Assembly: GCF_001522585.2 (NCBI RefSeq)
Contig: NZ_CP013372.1
Coordinates: forward strand, 1,736,001-1,800,000
Source: Burkholderia sp. NRF60-BP8
GTDB lineage: Bacteria; Pseudomonadota; Gammaproteobacteria; Burkholderiales; Burkholderiaceae
Direction: 5' to 3'
Length of the DNA stretch: 64,000 nucleotides
This document shows, piece by piece, positions 1 to 9,400 of this stretch; the stretch's first letter is position 1; each line of letters begins with the position of its first letter. Both the position numbers and the translations under genes were made by a program. Below the pieces are notes generated by a model. That model saw nothing but the letters and a program-made list of their open reading frames with translations. It was not told the origin of the DNA and ran no database searches.

Positions 1-1
1 G

Positions 2-643
2 TCTCGCAAGAACGTCGACGTGATCACGACCGGCATCGATCGCATCGAAGCCGACGCGGTCGTGACGACCGACGGCAAGCGTCATGAAGTCGACTGCCTG
101 ATCTACGGTACCGGCTTCCAGGTGGCCGACCCGTATCCGCGCGGGGCGATCATCGGCCGCGGCGGCCTCGACATCGTCGACGCGTGGCGCGACGGCGCGC
201 ATGCGTATCTCGGCACGACGCTGCCGGGCTATCCGAACTTCTTCATGATCGTCGGCCCGAACACGGGCCTCGGTCACAACTCGATGGTGTTCATGATCGA
301 GTCGCAGATCGAGTACATCCTCGGCGCGCTGCAGGCGATGCACCGCGAACGCGCCGATGCGATCGAGGTGCGCCCGCTCGTCGAGGCGCAGTTCAACAAC
401 GACCTGCAGGGCAAGCTGAAAAAGGCGATCTGGTCGACGGGCGGCTGCAAGAGCTGGTACCTCGACCCGCGCACCGGCAAGAACACGACACTGTGGCCGG
501 GCTTCACGTGGCGCTTCAGGCAGGCAACCGCGCACTTCTCGATCGCCGATTACCACGCGTATCGCGCGCCGCAGCACGACACGACCGCGCGGCCCGTCGC
601 CGCGCCCGCCGCTTCCGCTTCCACGTCCGCCGAAGCGGCCTGA
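2..643 (+). CDS. Flavin-containing monooxygenase, C-terminal part (5' end outside window)
   Basis: The frame is open from the window edge, so this is the C-terminal ~213 residues of a longer protein. It contains the stretches YGTGFQ, VGPNTGLGHNS and MIESQIEY, which are typical of the C-terminal half of FAD/NADPH-dependent group B monooxygenases (FMO and Baeyer-Villiger type). The nucleotide-binding Rossmann motifs would lie upstream of the window. It is followed after 21 bp by an SDR, then a ferritin-like hydrolase and an alpha/beta hydrolase on the same strand. This suggests a lipid or ketone oxidation operon in which the monooxygenase inserts oxygen and the hydrolases open the product. Substrate unknown; the Baeyer-Villiger assignment is inference. 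Confidence 0.85.
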   Translation, partial: SRKNVDVITTGIDRIEADAVVTTDGKRHEVDCLIYGTGFQVADPYPRGAIIGRGGLDIVDAWRDGAHAYLGTTLPGYPNFFMIVGPNTGLGHNSMVFMIESQIEYILGALQAMHRERADAIEVRPLVEAQFNNDLQGKLKKAIWSTGGCKSWYLDPRTGKNTTLWPGFTWRFRQATAHFSIADYHAYRAPQHDTTARPVAAPAASASTSAEAA

Positions 644-664
644 GCCAGACAAGGAGCCACCGAC

Positions 665-1591
665 ATGAAAGATTTCGCCAACAAGGTCGCCGCGGTCACG
701 GGCGCCGGCTCGGGCATGGGCCGCGCGCTCGCGATCCAGCTCGCGCAGGCCGGCTGCCACGTGTCGCTCGCCGACAAGAACGGCGTCGGCCTCGCCGAAA
801 CCGAACGGATCGTCCGCGCGATCGCGCCGAACGTGCGCGTGTCGACGCGCGTGCTCGACGTCGGCGATCGCGACGCGATGTTCGCGTGGGCCGACGACAC
901 CGCGAAGGAGCACGGCAAGGTCAACCTGATCTTCAACAATGCGGGCGTCGCGCTGTCGAGCACGATCGAGGGCATGGAATACGGCGATCTCGAGTGGATC
1001 GTGAACATCAACTTCTGGGGCGTCGTGCACGGCACGAAGGCGTTCCTGCCGCACCTGAAGGCATCGGGCGACGGCCACGTGATCAACACGTCGAGCATCT
1101 TCGGGATCTTCGCGCAGCCTGGCATGAGCGGCTACAACGCGACCAAGTTCGCGGTGCGCGGCTTCACCGAATCGCTGCGCCAGGAACTCGACATGATGAA
1201 GTGCGGCGTGTCGGCCACCTGCGTGCATCCGGGCGGCATCCGCACGAACATCGCGCAATCGAGCCGCGTCGCGAAGAACATGGTCGGCTTCATCGTCGAG
1301 AGCGAACAGCAAGGCAAGGACAGCTTCGAGAAGTTCTTCATCACGACCGCCGACGACGCCGCGCGCACGATCCTCGCCGGCGTGCGCAAGAACAAGCGCC
1401 GCGTGCTGATCGGCCGCGACGCGAAGGGCGCCGACTGGATGGCGCGCATCCTGCCGGCCGCCTACCAGGCGCTCGTCGTGCTCGCGACGCGCCGCGAGGC
1501 CGCGAAGGCCCGCCGCCATGCCGCACGAGGCACGTCGGCGCCGGTGCACGCCACCTACAACAATGCAGGCAACCAGGGAGAACAATCATGA
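665..1591 (+). CDS. Short-chain dehydrogenase/reductase
   Basis: A 308-residue classical SDR. It has the cofactor motif TGAGSGMG (residues 12-19), NNAG (91-94), catalytic Ser144 and the Tyr157-x3-Lys161 pair (YNATK). It is longer than the usual 250 residues, with a basic C-terminal tail. SDRs of this type interconvert alcohols and ketones using NAD(P)H. The stop overlaps the start of the next gene (ATGA), so the two are translationally coupled. Its position after a flavin monooxygenase fits oxidation of an alcohol to the ketone used by that enzyme. Substrate cannot be read from sequence. Confidence 0.9.
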   Translation: MKDFANKVAAVTGAGSGMGRALAIQLAQAGCHVSLADKNGVGLAETERIVRAIAPNVRVSTRVLDVGDRDAMFAWADDTAKEHGKVNLIFNNAGVALSSTIEGMEYGDLEWIVNINFWGVVHGTKAFLPHLKASGDGHVINTSSIFGIFAQPGMSGYNATKFAVRGFTESLRQELDMMKCGVSATCVHPGGIRTNIAQSSRVAKNMVGFIVESEQQGKDSFEKFFITTADDAARTILAGVRKNKRRVLIGRDAKGADWMARILPAAYQALVVLATRREAAKARRHAARGTSAPVHATYNNAGNQGEQS

Positions 1592-2493
1592 CGACACCGA
1601 ACATGATGCCCGTGCGGCGCGACATCCGTTTCGCGCTGCCGCCCGAACGCGCGAAGGACTGGCATGTGCAAGGCGTGCCGGTCACGCATTTCATGAACGC
1701 GCTGTCGCTGCTGTTCCCGGCCGGCGAACGCTTCTTCATGGATTCGGTGCGCCACTACCGCGACCGGATCGAGGACCCCGAGCTGAAGAAGCAGGTGCTC
1801 GGCTTCATCGGGCAGGAAGCGATGCACACGCGCGAACACATCGAGTACAACGACCTGCTGCAAGCGTCCGGCCTGCCCGCGCACAAGCTCGACAAGCGCC
1901 TGTGGACGATCCTCGGCTGGTTCAAGAAGGTGCTGCCGCACTCGATGCAGCTGGCGATCACGATCGCGCTCGAGCACTACACGGCGATCCTCGCGAACCA
2001 GTTGCTGTCGGGCCACGAGCACCGGATCGACGGCTCCGTCGAAGGCTACCAGCAGATGTGGATGTGGCACGCGATGGAGGAAACCGAGCACAAGGCGGTG
2101 TCCTACGACGTGTGGCGCACCGTGATGAAGCCGGGCCTCGGCAGCTATCTGCTGCGCACCGGCACGATGCTGACGACGACCGTGTTCTTCTGGGCCATCG
2201 TGTTCGACTTCCACGTGCGGCTGATGCTCGCCCACCGCCGCGAACACGGCAAGTTCGGCGGCATGTGGCGCCTCGTGAAGTATCTGTACAGCCCGAAGAA
2301 CGGTGTGTTCCCGAGCATCGCGCGCGAATGGCTCGACTATTTCCGCCCAGGCTTCCACCCGTGGGATCACGACAACCATCAGTACTTGCAGGAGCTCGAC
2401 ACGCTGCTCGAGAACATCGACGCGACCAACGCGCGCTATGCGGCGCAGGCCGCCCCGCGCCGCGTGCCGCTGCATTCGGTGGCGCAGGCATGA
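1588..2493 (+). CDS. Ferritin-like predicted metal-dependent hydrolase (PF10118 type)
   Basis: A 301-residue protein with repeated Glu/His helix motifs (ALEHYTAIL, QEAMHTREH, MEETEHKAV) that look like a di-metal four-helix-bundle site. It resembles the predicted metal-dependent hydrolase family PF10118, which often sits beside flavin monooxygenases and SDRs in Burkholderia and actinobacteria. There is no signal peptide. A hydrophobic stretch near residues 185-205 could associate with the membrane. The start overlaps the upstream SDR stop by four bases. The biochemical activity of the family is poorly defined; an oxidative lipid role is possible. Confidence 0.75.
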   Translation: MTTPNMMPVRRDIRFALPPERAKDWHVQGVPVTHFMNALSLLFPAGERFFMDSVRHYRDRIEDPELKKQVLGFIGQEAMHTREHIEYNDLLQASGLPAHKLDKRLWTILGWFKKVLPHSMQLAITIALEHYTAILANQLLSGHEHRIDGSVEGYQQMWMWHAMEETEHKAVSYDVWRTVMKPGLGSYLLRTGTMLTTTVFFWAIVFDFHVRLMLAHRREHGKFGGMWRLVKYLYSPKNGVFPSIAREWLDYFRPGFHPWDHDNHQYLQELDTLLENIDATNARYAAQAAPRRVPLHSVAQA

Positions 2494-2497
2494 CGCC

Positions 2498-3412
2498 ATG
2501 GCGCGCGCTCACGAGATGCTGACGGTCCGGTCCGGCGACGTGAAACTCGCCGTCTACGTAAGCGGCTCGCGTCGCGCGCCGCCGCTGATCCTCGTGCATG
2601 GCTATCCCGACTCGGCGGCCGTGTGGGCGCCGATCCGCGCGCGGCTCGCGAAACGCTACCGCGTGATCGCATACGACGTGCGCGGCGCCGGTGCATCGGA
2701 TGCGCCGCGCCGCCGTGCCGACTACACGCTCGAACGGCTCGCCGGCGACCTGAAGGCAGTGGCCGATGCGACCTGCGGCGGCCGGCCGTTCCACCTGGTC
2801 GGCCACGACTGGGGCTCGATCCAGTGCTGGGAAGCCGTGACCGATCCCGCGTTCCGCGGCCGCATCGCGTCGTACACGTCGATCTCGGGCCCGTGCCTCG
2901 ATCACGTGTTCCGCGCGAAGATGCGCGTCAAGCAGAGCCTGAAGTCGTGGTACATCGCGTTCTTCCACCTGCCGCTCGTACCGTCGCTGGTGTGGCGGCT
3001 CGGCGGTGCGGCGCTGTGGCCGCGCTGGCTCCAGCTCACCGAACGCGTGCGCGCCGAGCGCGATCCCGTGCAACTGAAGAACGCGCTGAACGGGATGCAG
3101 ATGTACCGCGCGAATTTTCTCGCGCGAGCCCGCAGGCCGCGGGAGCGGTACGCGCAGGCGCCGGTGCAGATCCTGGTTCCGACGCGCGATCGCTACGTGA
3201 CGCCCGAGATGTCGGTCGATCTCGATCGCTGGCTGGGCGATCACGTGCGCGAGGAAATCGACGGCACGCACTGGATCGTGCTGCGTCACCCGGACATGAT
3301 CGCATCGCGGATCGACCGCTTCGCGTCCGCGCAGGAGCGGCCGGCGGCGACGAACGCCGCGGTTCAGCGCGCCGTCGGCGGTGCCGGCAGGCGTCTGAAC
3401 AGCGTCTCGTAA
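2498..3412 (+). CDS. Alpha/beta hydrolase, Asp-nucleophile (epoxide hydrolase-like)
   Basis: A 304-residue alpha/beta-hydrolase fold protein. The oxyanion motif HGYPDS is near residue 34 and the nucleophile elbow is GHDWGS with Asp104 in place of Ser. An Asp nucleophile is characteristic of epoxide hydrolases and haloalkane dehalogenases. A late His lies in the GTHW segment. It begins 4 bp after the preceding stop; an alternative start is Met7 at 2516. Last gene of the monooxygenase operon, where it may hydrolyse an epoxide or activated product. Its last 49 bp overlap the convergent gene on the other strand, so both 3' ends are coding in both directions. Confidence 0.85.
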   Translation: MARAHEMLTVRSGDVKLAVYVSGSRRAPPLILVHGYPDSAAVWAPIRARLAKRYRVIAYDVRGAGASDAPRRRADYTLERLAGDLKAVADATCGGRPFHLVGHDWGSIQCWEAVTDPAFRGRIASYTSISGPCLDHVFRAKMRVKQSLKSWYIAFFHLPLVPSLVWRLGGAALWPRWLQLTERVRAERDPVQLKNALNGMQMYRANFLARARRPRERYAQAPVQILVPTRDRYVTPEMSVDLDRWLGDHVREEIDGTHWIVLRHPDMIASRIDRFASAQERPAATNAAVQRAVGGAGRRLNSVS

Positions 3413-3927
3413 TCGACGACGAGCCCGTCGTCGTCGATGTCCATCTCCGCGGTGAAATTCCGGAAGATCCCTTCGTAGCGATAGCGGCGGCCCGGCTCGA
3501 TGCACGCATAAGCCTGCTTGACCGGCTTGACGGTCAGGTCCGGCGTCGAGATGTACGCGACGTCGATCGGCCGCCGCTCGCCACGCGCGAGCCCGAGGCG
3601 GCCGATCGGCAGCGAATTCGTGAACGGCGTCGCCGCGATGTCGATGTCGATGCAACCCTCCAGTTCCGGCAGTGCGCGGCCTGAACCGTCGCGCCAATGC
3701 CCGGCGCCGTCGCCGTGCAATTCGAGCGTGCCGCCGCCCATCACCTTGAGCACCGCGTAAGTCACGCGCCATTGCGCATCGCACTCGACGCGATACGCAA
3801 GCCCATACGCGCGACCGTACCGCTGGCCGACCACCGCGCTTTCGACGACGATCGCGCCGCCGCGCCGGTCGAACGTCAGATGTTCGACCCCGTCGCCTTC
3901 GAGCGACGCCCATCGCACTTCACGCAT
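3364..3927 (-). CDS. Putative glycolipid-binding protein (PF06475 type)
   Basis: A 187-residue protein matching the general layout of the putative glycolipid-binding family PF06475: N-terminal REVRW, central DIDIAATPFTNSLPI and a C-terminal YRYEG segment. I placed the start at MREVRW because a strong GGGAGG ribosome site lies just upstream; an 18-residue longer reading has no such site. There is no signal peptide, so it is likely cytoplasmic. It is convergent with the alpha/beta hydrolase and overlaps its 3' end by 49 bp. The family is structurally a spiral beta-roll; its ligand is not established. Confidence 0.75.
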   Translation of the reverse strand: MREVRWASLEGDGVEHLTFDRRGGAIVVESAVVGQRYGRAYGLAYRVECDAQWRVTYAVLKVMGGGTLELHGDGAGHWRDGSGRALPELEGCIDIDIAATPFTNSLPIGRLGLARGERRPIDVAYISTPDLTVKPVKQAYACIEPGRRYRYEGIFRNFTAEMDIDDDGLVVDYETLFRRLPAPPTAR

Positions 3928-3945
3928 CGTTCCGCCTCCCGGTTT

Positions 3946-3983
3946 CCCCATTGCGGGGCATCGTCGCGCAAATCCCGGCAATC
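3946..3983 (+). repeat. Imperfect direct repeat, copy 1
   Basis: Sequence beginning CCCCATTGCGGGGCATCG, with a short CCCC/GGGG hairpin. About 30 of 38 positions match the copy at 4240-4276 in the same orientation. It lies just upstream of the minus-strand glycolipid-binding gene. Confidence 0.6.
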
Positions 3984-4239
3984 GGGAATGCTACCGTCAA
4001 AGAGTCCAGCGTGCGTCATTTGCGTTCGACGTCTACGTCCGGCCCCTCAAACGCTGACCGGATAGCTTCCACGACTCGCGCCGCTCCGTGCTCATCCTCG
4101 AACTGACAATTCCACGATCCCACACGAAAACATTAACGCGCTAGCTCACGCGAAAACGACAACAATGGCGCGAATATGTTAACAAACCGTATAAAGCTCG
4201 CTAAAACGCTAACAAACATCCAAATACACACCTGTCACG

Positions 4240-4276
4240 CCCCATTTCGGGGCACCGACCACAAATCCCGACTATC
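4240..4276 (+). repeat. Imperfect direct repeat, copy 2
   Basis: Begins CCCCATTTCGGGGCACCG and shares CCCATT-CGGGGCA-CG and CAAATCCCG with copy 1 at 3946-3983. It lies upstream of the urea transporter gene. The two copies bracket the AT-rich segment. Confidence 0.6.
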
Positions 4277-4344
4277 CAGAATTCCCTATTCCGGTGCATG
4301 AGATTGTGTCCTATGCTCGCGGCTCATCCTGTTCCGCCGCCATC

Positions 4345-5235
4345 ATGCCTACCGCCCGCCCTGCCTCGCCGCCGATCGACCTGCGCATGCTGCTGCGCGG
4401 CATCGGGCAGGTCGTGCTGCAGGCGAACGCGCTGACCGGCACGCTGCTGCTCACCGCGCTCGCGCTGACCGACCTGCGGCTCGCGTGCGCGGCGCTGGTC
4501 GGCTCGGCCGCCGCCAGCATGACGGCCGTGTTGACGGGCGCCGAGCGCCGCGACGTCGAACAGGGACTACATGGCTTCAACGGCGCGCTGGCCGCGCTGA
4601 TCGCCGTGCTGTTCGCGCCCCATCCACTCGCCGCCGTCGCGCTGGTGCCGCTGGCGGCGATCGGCGCGGCGCTCTTGCAACGCGCGATGCGGGTGTCGCT
4701 CGCCCGCTGGCGCCAGTGCCCGTATTCGAGCCCGTGCCTGGCCGTCACCGCGCTGTGGTTCCCGTTCATCGCGTTGCAGCATGCGGACGGCGCGACCGCC
4801 AGCCCGACGCTGACGCCGGCTTCCATCACCGACGCGCTGCTGTCGGCTGTCGCCCAGACCACCTTCGCGCACGGCGCATGGGCCGGCGTGCTGGTCGTGG
4901 CCGGCCTCGCCGTCGCATCCCGCCGCGCGACCGCGTTCGCGGTCGGCGGCGCGGCCGTGTCGACCGTGCTGCTGGTCGCGCTCGGCGCAAGCGGCGCATC
5001 GTTCGCCGGCGGCCTGCTCGGCTTCAACGGCGCGCTCGCCGCGCTCGCGCTGATGCCGCGCGGGCCGCGTGCGGCGCTCGCGGCCGCCGCACTCGCCGCG
5101 CTCATTCAATGGCTCGCGATGCGCGCGGGCATCCCCGTGTTCACGGCCCCGTTCGCGCTCGCGTCGTGGGCGACCGTGGCCGTCGCGCGCCGCCTCACCC
5201 TCGGAGAACCCGATGTCGTTCGCACACCGTCCTGA
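4345..5235 (+). CDS. Urea transporter (UT family)
   Basis: A hydrophobic protein of about 296 residues with two internally similar halves, each carrying the signature GFNGALAAL (once near residue 75, once near 230). This duplicated motif is the hallmark of UT/Yut-type urea channels (PF03253). It should allow passive urea passage across the inner membrane. An upstream ATG at 4294 would add 17 residues that do not look like part of the family, so I prefer 4345; neither start has a strong ribosome site. Its end overlaps the class II aldolase gene by 23 bp, indicating co-transcription. No urease genes are in the window. Confidence 0.88.
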   Translation: MPTARPASPPIDLRMLLRGIGQVVLQANALTGTLLLTALALTDLRLACAALVGSAAASMTAVLTGAERRDVEQGLHGFNGALAALIAVLFAPHPLAAVALVPLAAIGAALLQRAMRVSLARWRQCPYSSPCLAVTALWFPFIALQHADGATASPTLTPASITDALLSAVAQTTFAHGAWAGVLVVAGLAVASRRATAFAVGGAAVSTVLLVALGASGASFAGGLLGFNGALAALALMPRGPRAALAAAALAALIQWLAMRAGIPVFTAPFALASWATVAVARRLTLGEPDVVRTPS

Positions 5236-5986
5236 TGCCGTGAAGCCCGGCGGCCCGATCTCGGACGCCGAGCGCCGGCTGCGCGTCGACCTCGCCGCCG
5301 CGTACCGGCTCGTCGCGCTGAACGGTTGGGACGACCTGATCTACACGCATCTGTCCGCGACCGTACCCGGCGAGCCCGGCCACTTCCTGATCAACCCATT
5401 CGGCCTCACGTTCGACGAGGTTTGCGCATCGAACCTCGTGAAGATCGACCTGGCCGGCCAGCGGATCGGCGGCGGCGAGCACGCCGTCAACGTGACCGGT
5501 TTCGCGCTGCATGCGGCCGTGCACGCCGCGCGCGCCGACGCCGTCTGCGTGATGCATCTGCACAATACGGCCGGCATCGCCGTGTCGATCCAGCGCGACG
5601 GGCTGCTGCCGGCGTCGCAGCATGCGTTGCGTTTTCATGGCGATCTCGCGTACCACGACTACGAAGCACTCGCGTTCTCGCCGGCCGAAGGCATGCGGCT
5701 GACCGCGAGCCTCGGCGCGAAATCCGCGATGCTGCTGCGCAATCACGGCACGCTGACGGTCGGCCGCACCGTCGCCGAAGCCTATGTGCTGATGGATACG
5801 CTGATCAAGGCGTGCGACATCCAGGTGCGCGCGCAGGCCGGCGGCGGGCCGCTCGTGCTGCCGGAGCCGGACGTCGCCGAGCGCACCGCCGAACAACTGC
5901 GCGACGGCGGCGCGATCGAAGGCGAACTGGAATGGCCGGCGCTGCTGCGCCGGCTCGACCGGATCGATCCGTCGTATCGCGACTGA
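5213..5986 (+). CDS. Class II aldolase/adducin family protein
   Basis: A 257-residue protein of the class II aldolase/adducin fold. It has the N-terminal NGWDDLIYTHLSA segment, the metal-binding pair MHLHNTAG, and a later LLRNHGTLT motif with the third His. The family includes fuculose-1-phosphate aldolase and many decarboxylases or aldolases of unknown substrate. The start overlaps the urea transporter by 23 bp and follows a GGAGAA ribosome site. A tautomerase-like gene follows 64 bp later, so the operon may handle a small oxo-acid. Substrate unknown. Confidence 0.88.
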   Translation: MSFAHRPDAVKPGGPISDAERRLRVDLAAAYRLVALNGWDDLIYTHLSATVPGEPGHFLINPFGLTFDEVCASNLVKIDLAGQRIGGGEHAVNVTGFALHAAVHAARADAVCVMHLHNTAGIAVSIQRDGLLPASQHALRFHGDLAYHDYEALAFSPAEGMRLTASLGAKSAMLLRNHGTLTVGRTVAEAYVLMDTLIKACDIQVRAQAGGGPLVLPEPDVAERTAEQLRDGGAIEGELEWPALLRRLDRIDPSYRD

Positions 5987-6050
5987 CGTTGCCTGCGCAC
6001 CCGACCGAATCGTTCATCGTCAATCGTTCAATCCCAACGGAGCATCTGTC

Positions 6051-6239
6051 ATGCCGACTTTCAATATCCAGCTGTTCGAAGGCCGCACCGTCGAGCAAAA
6101 GCGCGCATTCGTCGAAGCGATCACGCGCGTCACGTGCGAGACGCTCGGCTGCACGCCGGGCTCGGTCGATATCATCCTGACCGACGTGAAGAAGGAGAAC
6201 TGGGCGACGGCCGGGAAGCTGTGGAGCGACGAGGGCTGA
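6051..6239 (+). CDS. 4-oxalocrotonate tautomerase family protein
   Basis: A 62-residue protein beginning MPTFNIQLFEGR. Pro2 becomes the N-terminal catalytic base after Met removal, and an Arg follows at position 12, as in 4-oxalocrotonate tautomerases. Length fits the short subgroup that forms hexamers. These enzymes interconvert keto and enol forms of oxo-acids, and some members hydrate or dehalogenate. It follows an aldolase-like gene on the same strand. A small gene such as this cannot be assigned a substrate without assay. Confidence 0.88.
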   Translation: MPTFNIQLFEGRTVEQKRAFVEAITRVTCETLGCTPGSVDIILTDVKKENWATAGKLWSDEG

Positions 6240-6431
6240 GCGCCGAGGGCAGCGTCGCTTCGGCGCCGCACGCCCTGCGCTGAACGTTGCACCGCGGGAT
6301 GCCCGCGACGACCACTGCATGCGGGCGCCTCACGCCCGCCGCCATTGTGCACCCGCACATCGCTTTGTCACGCAATCGGCGCATAATGCCGGACAGACGC
6401 AGCAGCCAATGGCCACCCGACGGAGACCGCC

Positions 6432-9400
6432 ATGGAAGCGAAGAACGAGGAAGTCGTCGCACACCTGCTCTCCGACGTCGTCGAATTCGCGCGCGCGCGC
6501 CTGCCCGAAGCCACGTTCCGGATCGTCGAGCCTTTCCTGCGTCACTACTACGATTTCGTCGACGCCGACGATCTGCAGAACCGCAGCATCGCCGACCTGT
6601 ACGGCGCCGCGATGGCGCACTGGCAAACCGCCCAAAAGTTCGTGCCCGGCAGCGAACGCCTGCGCGTGTACAACCCGATCCTCGAACAGCACGGCTGGCA
6701 TTCCGACCACACGGTGATCGAGATCGTCAACGACGACATGCCGTTCCTGGTCGATTCGGTGACGATGGCCGTCAACCGTCTCGGGCTCGCGCTGCATTCG
6801 GCGCTGCATCCGGTGTTCCGCATCTGGCGCGGCGCCGGCGGCGGCATCGAGCGGGTCGACGCGGGTGGCGCGACCTCCAGCGACAGCCAATCGCAACTCG
6901 CGTCGTTCATCCATTTCGAAGTCGACCGCTGCGGCGACGCCGCGCTGCTCGACACGCTGCGCGAGGACATCGCGCGGGTGCTCGGCGACGTGCGCGCGTC
7001 GGTCGAGGACTGGCCGAAGATCGTCGACATCGCGCGCGCGACGATCAAGGAGATGAAGTCGCGCGAATCGACCGCGGAGGACATCGAGGCGCGCGCGTTC
7101 CTCGAATGGATGGCCGCCGATCACTTCACGTTCCTCGGTCAGCGCGACTACGCGCTCGTATCCGACGGCACGGGCTTCGGCCTGCGCGGCATCGAGGGCT
7201 CGGGCTTCGGCATCCTGCGCGAATCGCTGCGCACGTCCGATGCGCCCGACGTGACGCCGCTGCCGCAAGCCGCCGCCGACATCATCACCGGCGCGTGGCC
7301 GATCTTCCTGACCAAGGCGAATTCGCGCGCGACCGTGCACCGCCCCGGCTATCTCGACTACGTCGGCGTGAAACTCGTCGGCGCCGACGGCAAGGTCGCC
7401 GGCGAGCGCCGCTTCATCGGGCTCTACACGTCGACCGCATACATGGTGTCGACCGCCGAGATCCCGATCGTGCGCCGCAAGTGCGCGAACATCCTGCGGC
7501 GCGCGGGCTTCTTGCCGAAGGGGCATCTCGGCAAGTCGCTCGTGACGGTGCTCGAAACCTATCCGCGCGACGAACTGTTCCAGGCCGACGAAGACCAGCT
7601 CTACGACATCGCGCTCGGCATCCTGCGCCTGCAGGAACACCAGCGTACGCGCCTGTTCGTGCGCCGCGACCGCTTCGACCGCTTCGTGTCCTGCCTCGTG
7701 TTCGTGCCGCGCGACAAGTACAACACCGACCTGCGCCGGCGCATCGCGAAGCTGCTCGTCGATGCGTACAACGGCGTGAACGTCGAATTCACGCCGCTGC
7801 TGTCGGAATCGGCGATCGCGCGGATTCATTTCGTCGTGCATGCGGAACCGGGCACGATGCCCGACGTCGACACGCGCGAGCTCGAAACGCGGCTCGTGCA
7901 GGTCACGCGCCGCTGGCAGGACGATCTCGCCGACGCGCTGCTCGACGCCTTCGGCGAAGAGCAAGGCAACCGTCTGCTGCAGCGCTACGCGGAATCGTTC
8001 CCGGCCGGCTATCGCGACGACTATCCGGCGCGCACGGCCGTGCGCGACATCGAGCTGATCGAGCGCGTGAAGGATTCGGGGCAGCTCGCGATGAACCTGT
8101 ACCGGCCGATCGAGGCCGAGCCGCGCGCGTTCCGCTTCAAGGTGTATCGCGCGGGCGACCCGATCGCGCTGTCGCGCAGCCTGCCGATGCTCGAACACCT
8201 CGGCGTGCGCGTCGACGAGGAGCGGCCGTACCGGATCCAGACGCAGGACGCCACGCATGCGTGGGTACACGATTTCGGGCTGGAGCTCGCCGACGACACC
8301 GAATTCGACATCGAGCGCGTGAAAGGCCTGTTCGAGGATGCGTTCGACCGGATCTGGAGCGGCCGGATCGAGAACGACGACTTCAACCGTCTCGTGCTGC
8401 GCGCGCACCTGAGCGCACGCGAAGTGACGATCCTGCGCGCGTATGCGAAATACCTGCGACAGGTCGGCTCGACCTTCAGCGACGCCTATATCGAACGCGC
8501 GCTGACCGGCAATCCGGCGATCGCGCGGCAACTCGTCGAGCTGTTCCTGCTGCGCTTCGACCCGCACATCGGCAACACGCGCGACGTGCAGGCCGAGCGG
8601 CTTCTGAAGGCGATCGAAGGCGCGCTCGACCAGGTGCCGAACCTCGACGAGGACCGCATCCTGCGCCAGTTCCTCGGCGTGATCAACGCGACCGAGCGCA
8701 CGAACTACTTCCTCGCCGACGCGAACGGCGAATCGAAGCCGTACCTGTCGTTCAAGTTCGATCCGGCGAAGGTGCCCGGCCTGCCCGAACCGAAGCCGAT
8801 GTTCGAGATCTGGGTGTATTCGCCGCGTGTCGAGGGCGTGCACCTGCGCGGCGGGCGCGTCGCGCGCGGCGGCCTGCGCTGGTCGGATCGCCGCGAGGAT
8901 TTCCGCACCGAGGTGCTCGGGCTGATGAAGGCGCAGATGGTGAAGAACGTCGTGATCGTGCCGGTCGGCTCGAAGGGCGGCTTCGTCGTGAAGAACCCGC
9001 CGCCGCCGAGCGATCGCGAAGCATGGATGCGCGAAGGCATCGCGTGCTACCAGACGTTCCTGCGCGGGCTGCTCGACCTCACCGACAACCTCGCCGGCAA
9101 CGCGATCGTGCCGCCGCCCGACGTCGTGCGCCACGACCCCGACGATCCGTACCTGGTCGTCGCCGCCGACAAGGGCACGGCCACCTTCTCCGACTACGCG
9201 AACGCGATCTCGCACGAATACGGCTTCTGGCTCGACGACGCGTTCGCGTCCGGCGGCTCGGTCGGCTACGACCACAAGAAGATGGCGATCACCGCGCGCG
9301 GCGCGTGGGAATCGGTGAAGCGGCACTTCCGCGAAATGGGCGTCGACACGCAGACCACCGACTTCACCGTGGTCGGCATCGGCGACATGTCGGGCGACGT

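Larger units (their letters stand above)
3928..4344. promoter_or_regulatory. AT-rich intergenic regulatory region with repeats
   Basis: No convincing gene. It separates the divergent glycolipid-binding gene and urea transporter gene. The centre (about 4100-4230) is clearly AT-richer than the rest of the window. It carries three direct copies of a (G/T)AAAAC-N3-AAC motif at 4126, 4152 and 4202. It is bracketed by two similar ~37 bp sequences at 3946-3983 and 4240-4276. The organisation suggests operators or a promoter, but no factor can be named. Confidence 0.5.

Noticed and set aside
184..2493. A plus-strand frame spanning the monooxygenase and SDR genes in another frame, joined to the hydrolase.
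   Set aside because: Only the part from 1588 onward is a real protein; the rest is an Arg-rich shadow of the two upstream genes.
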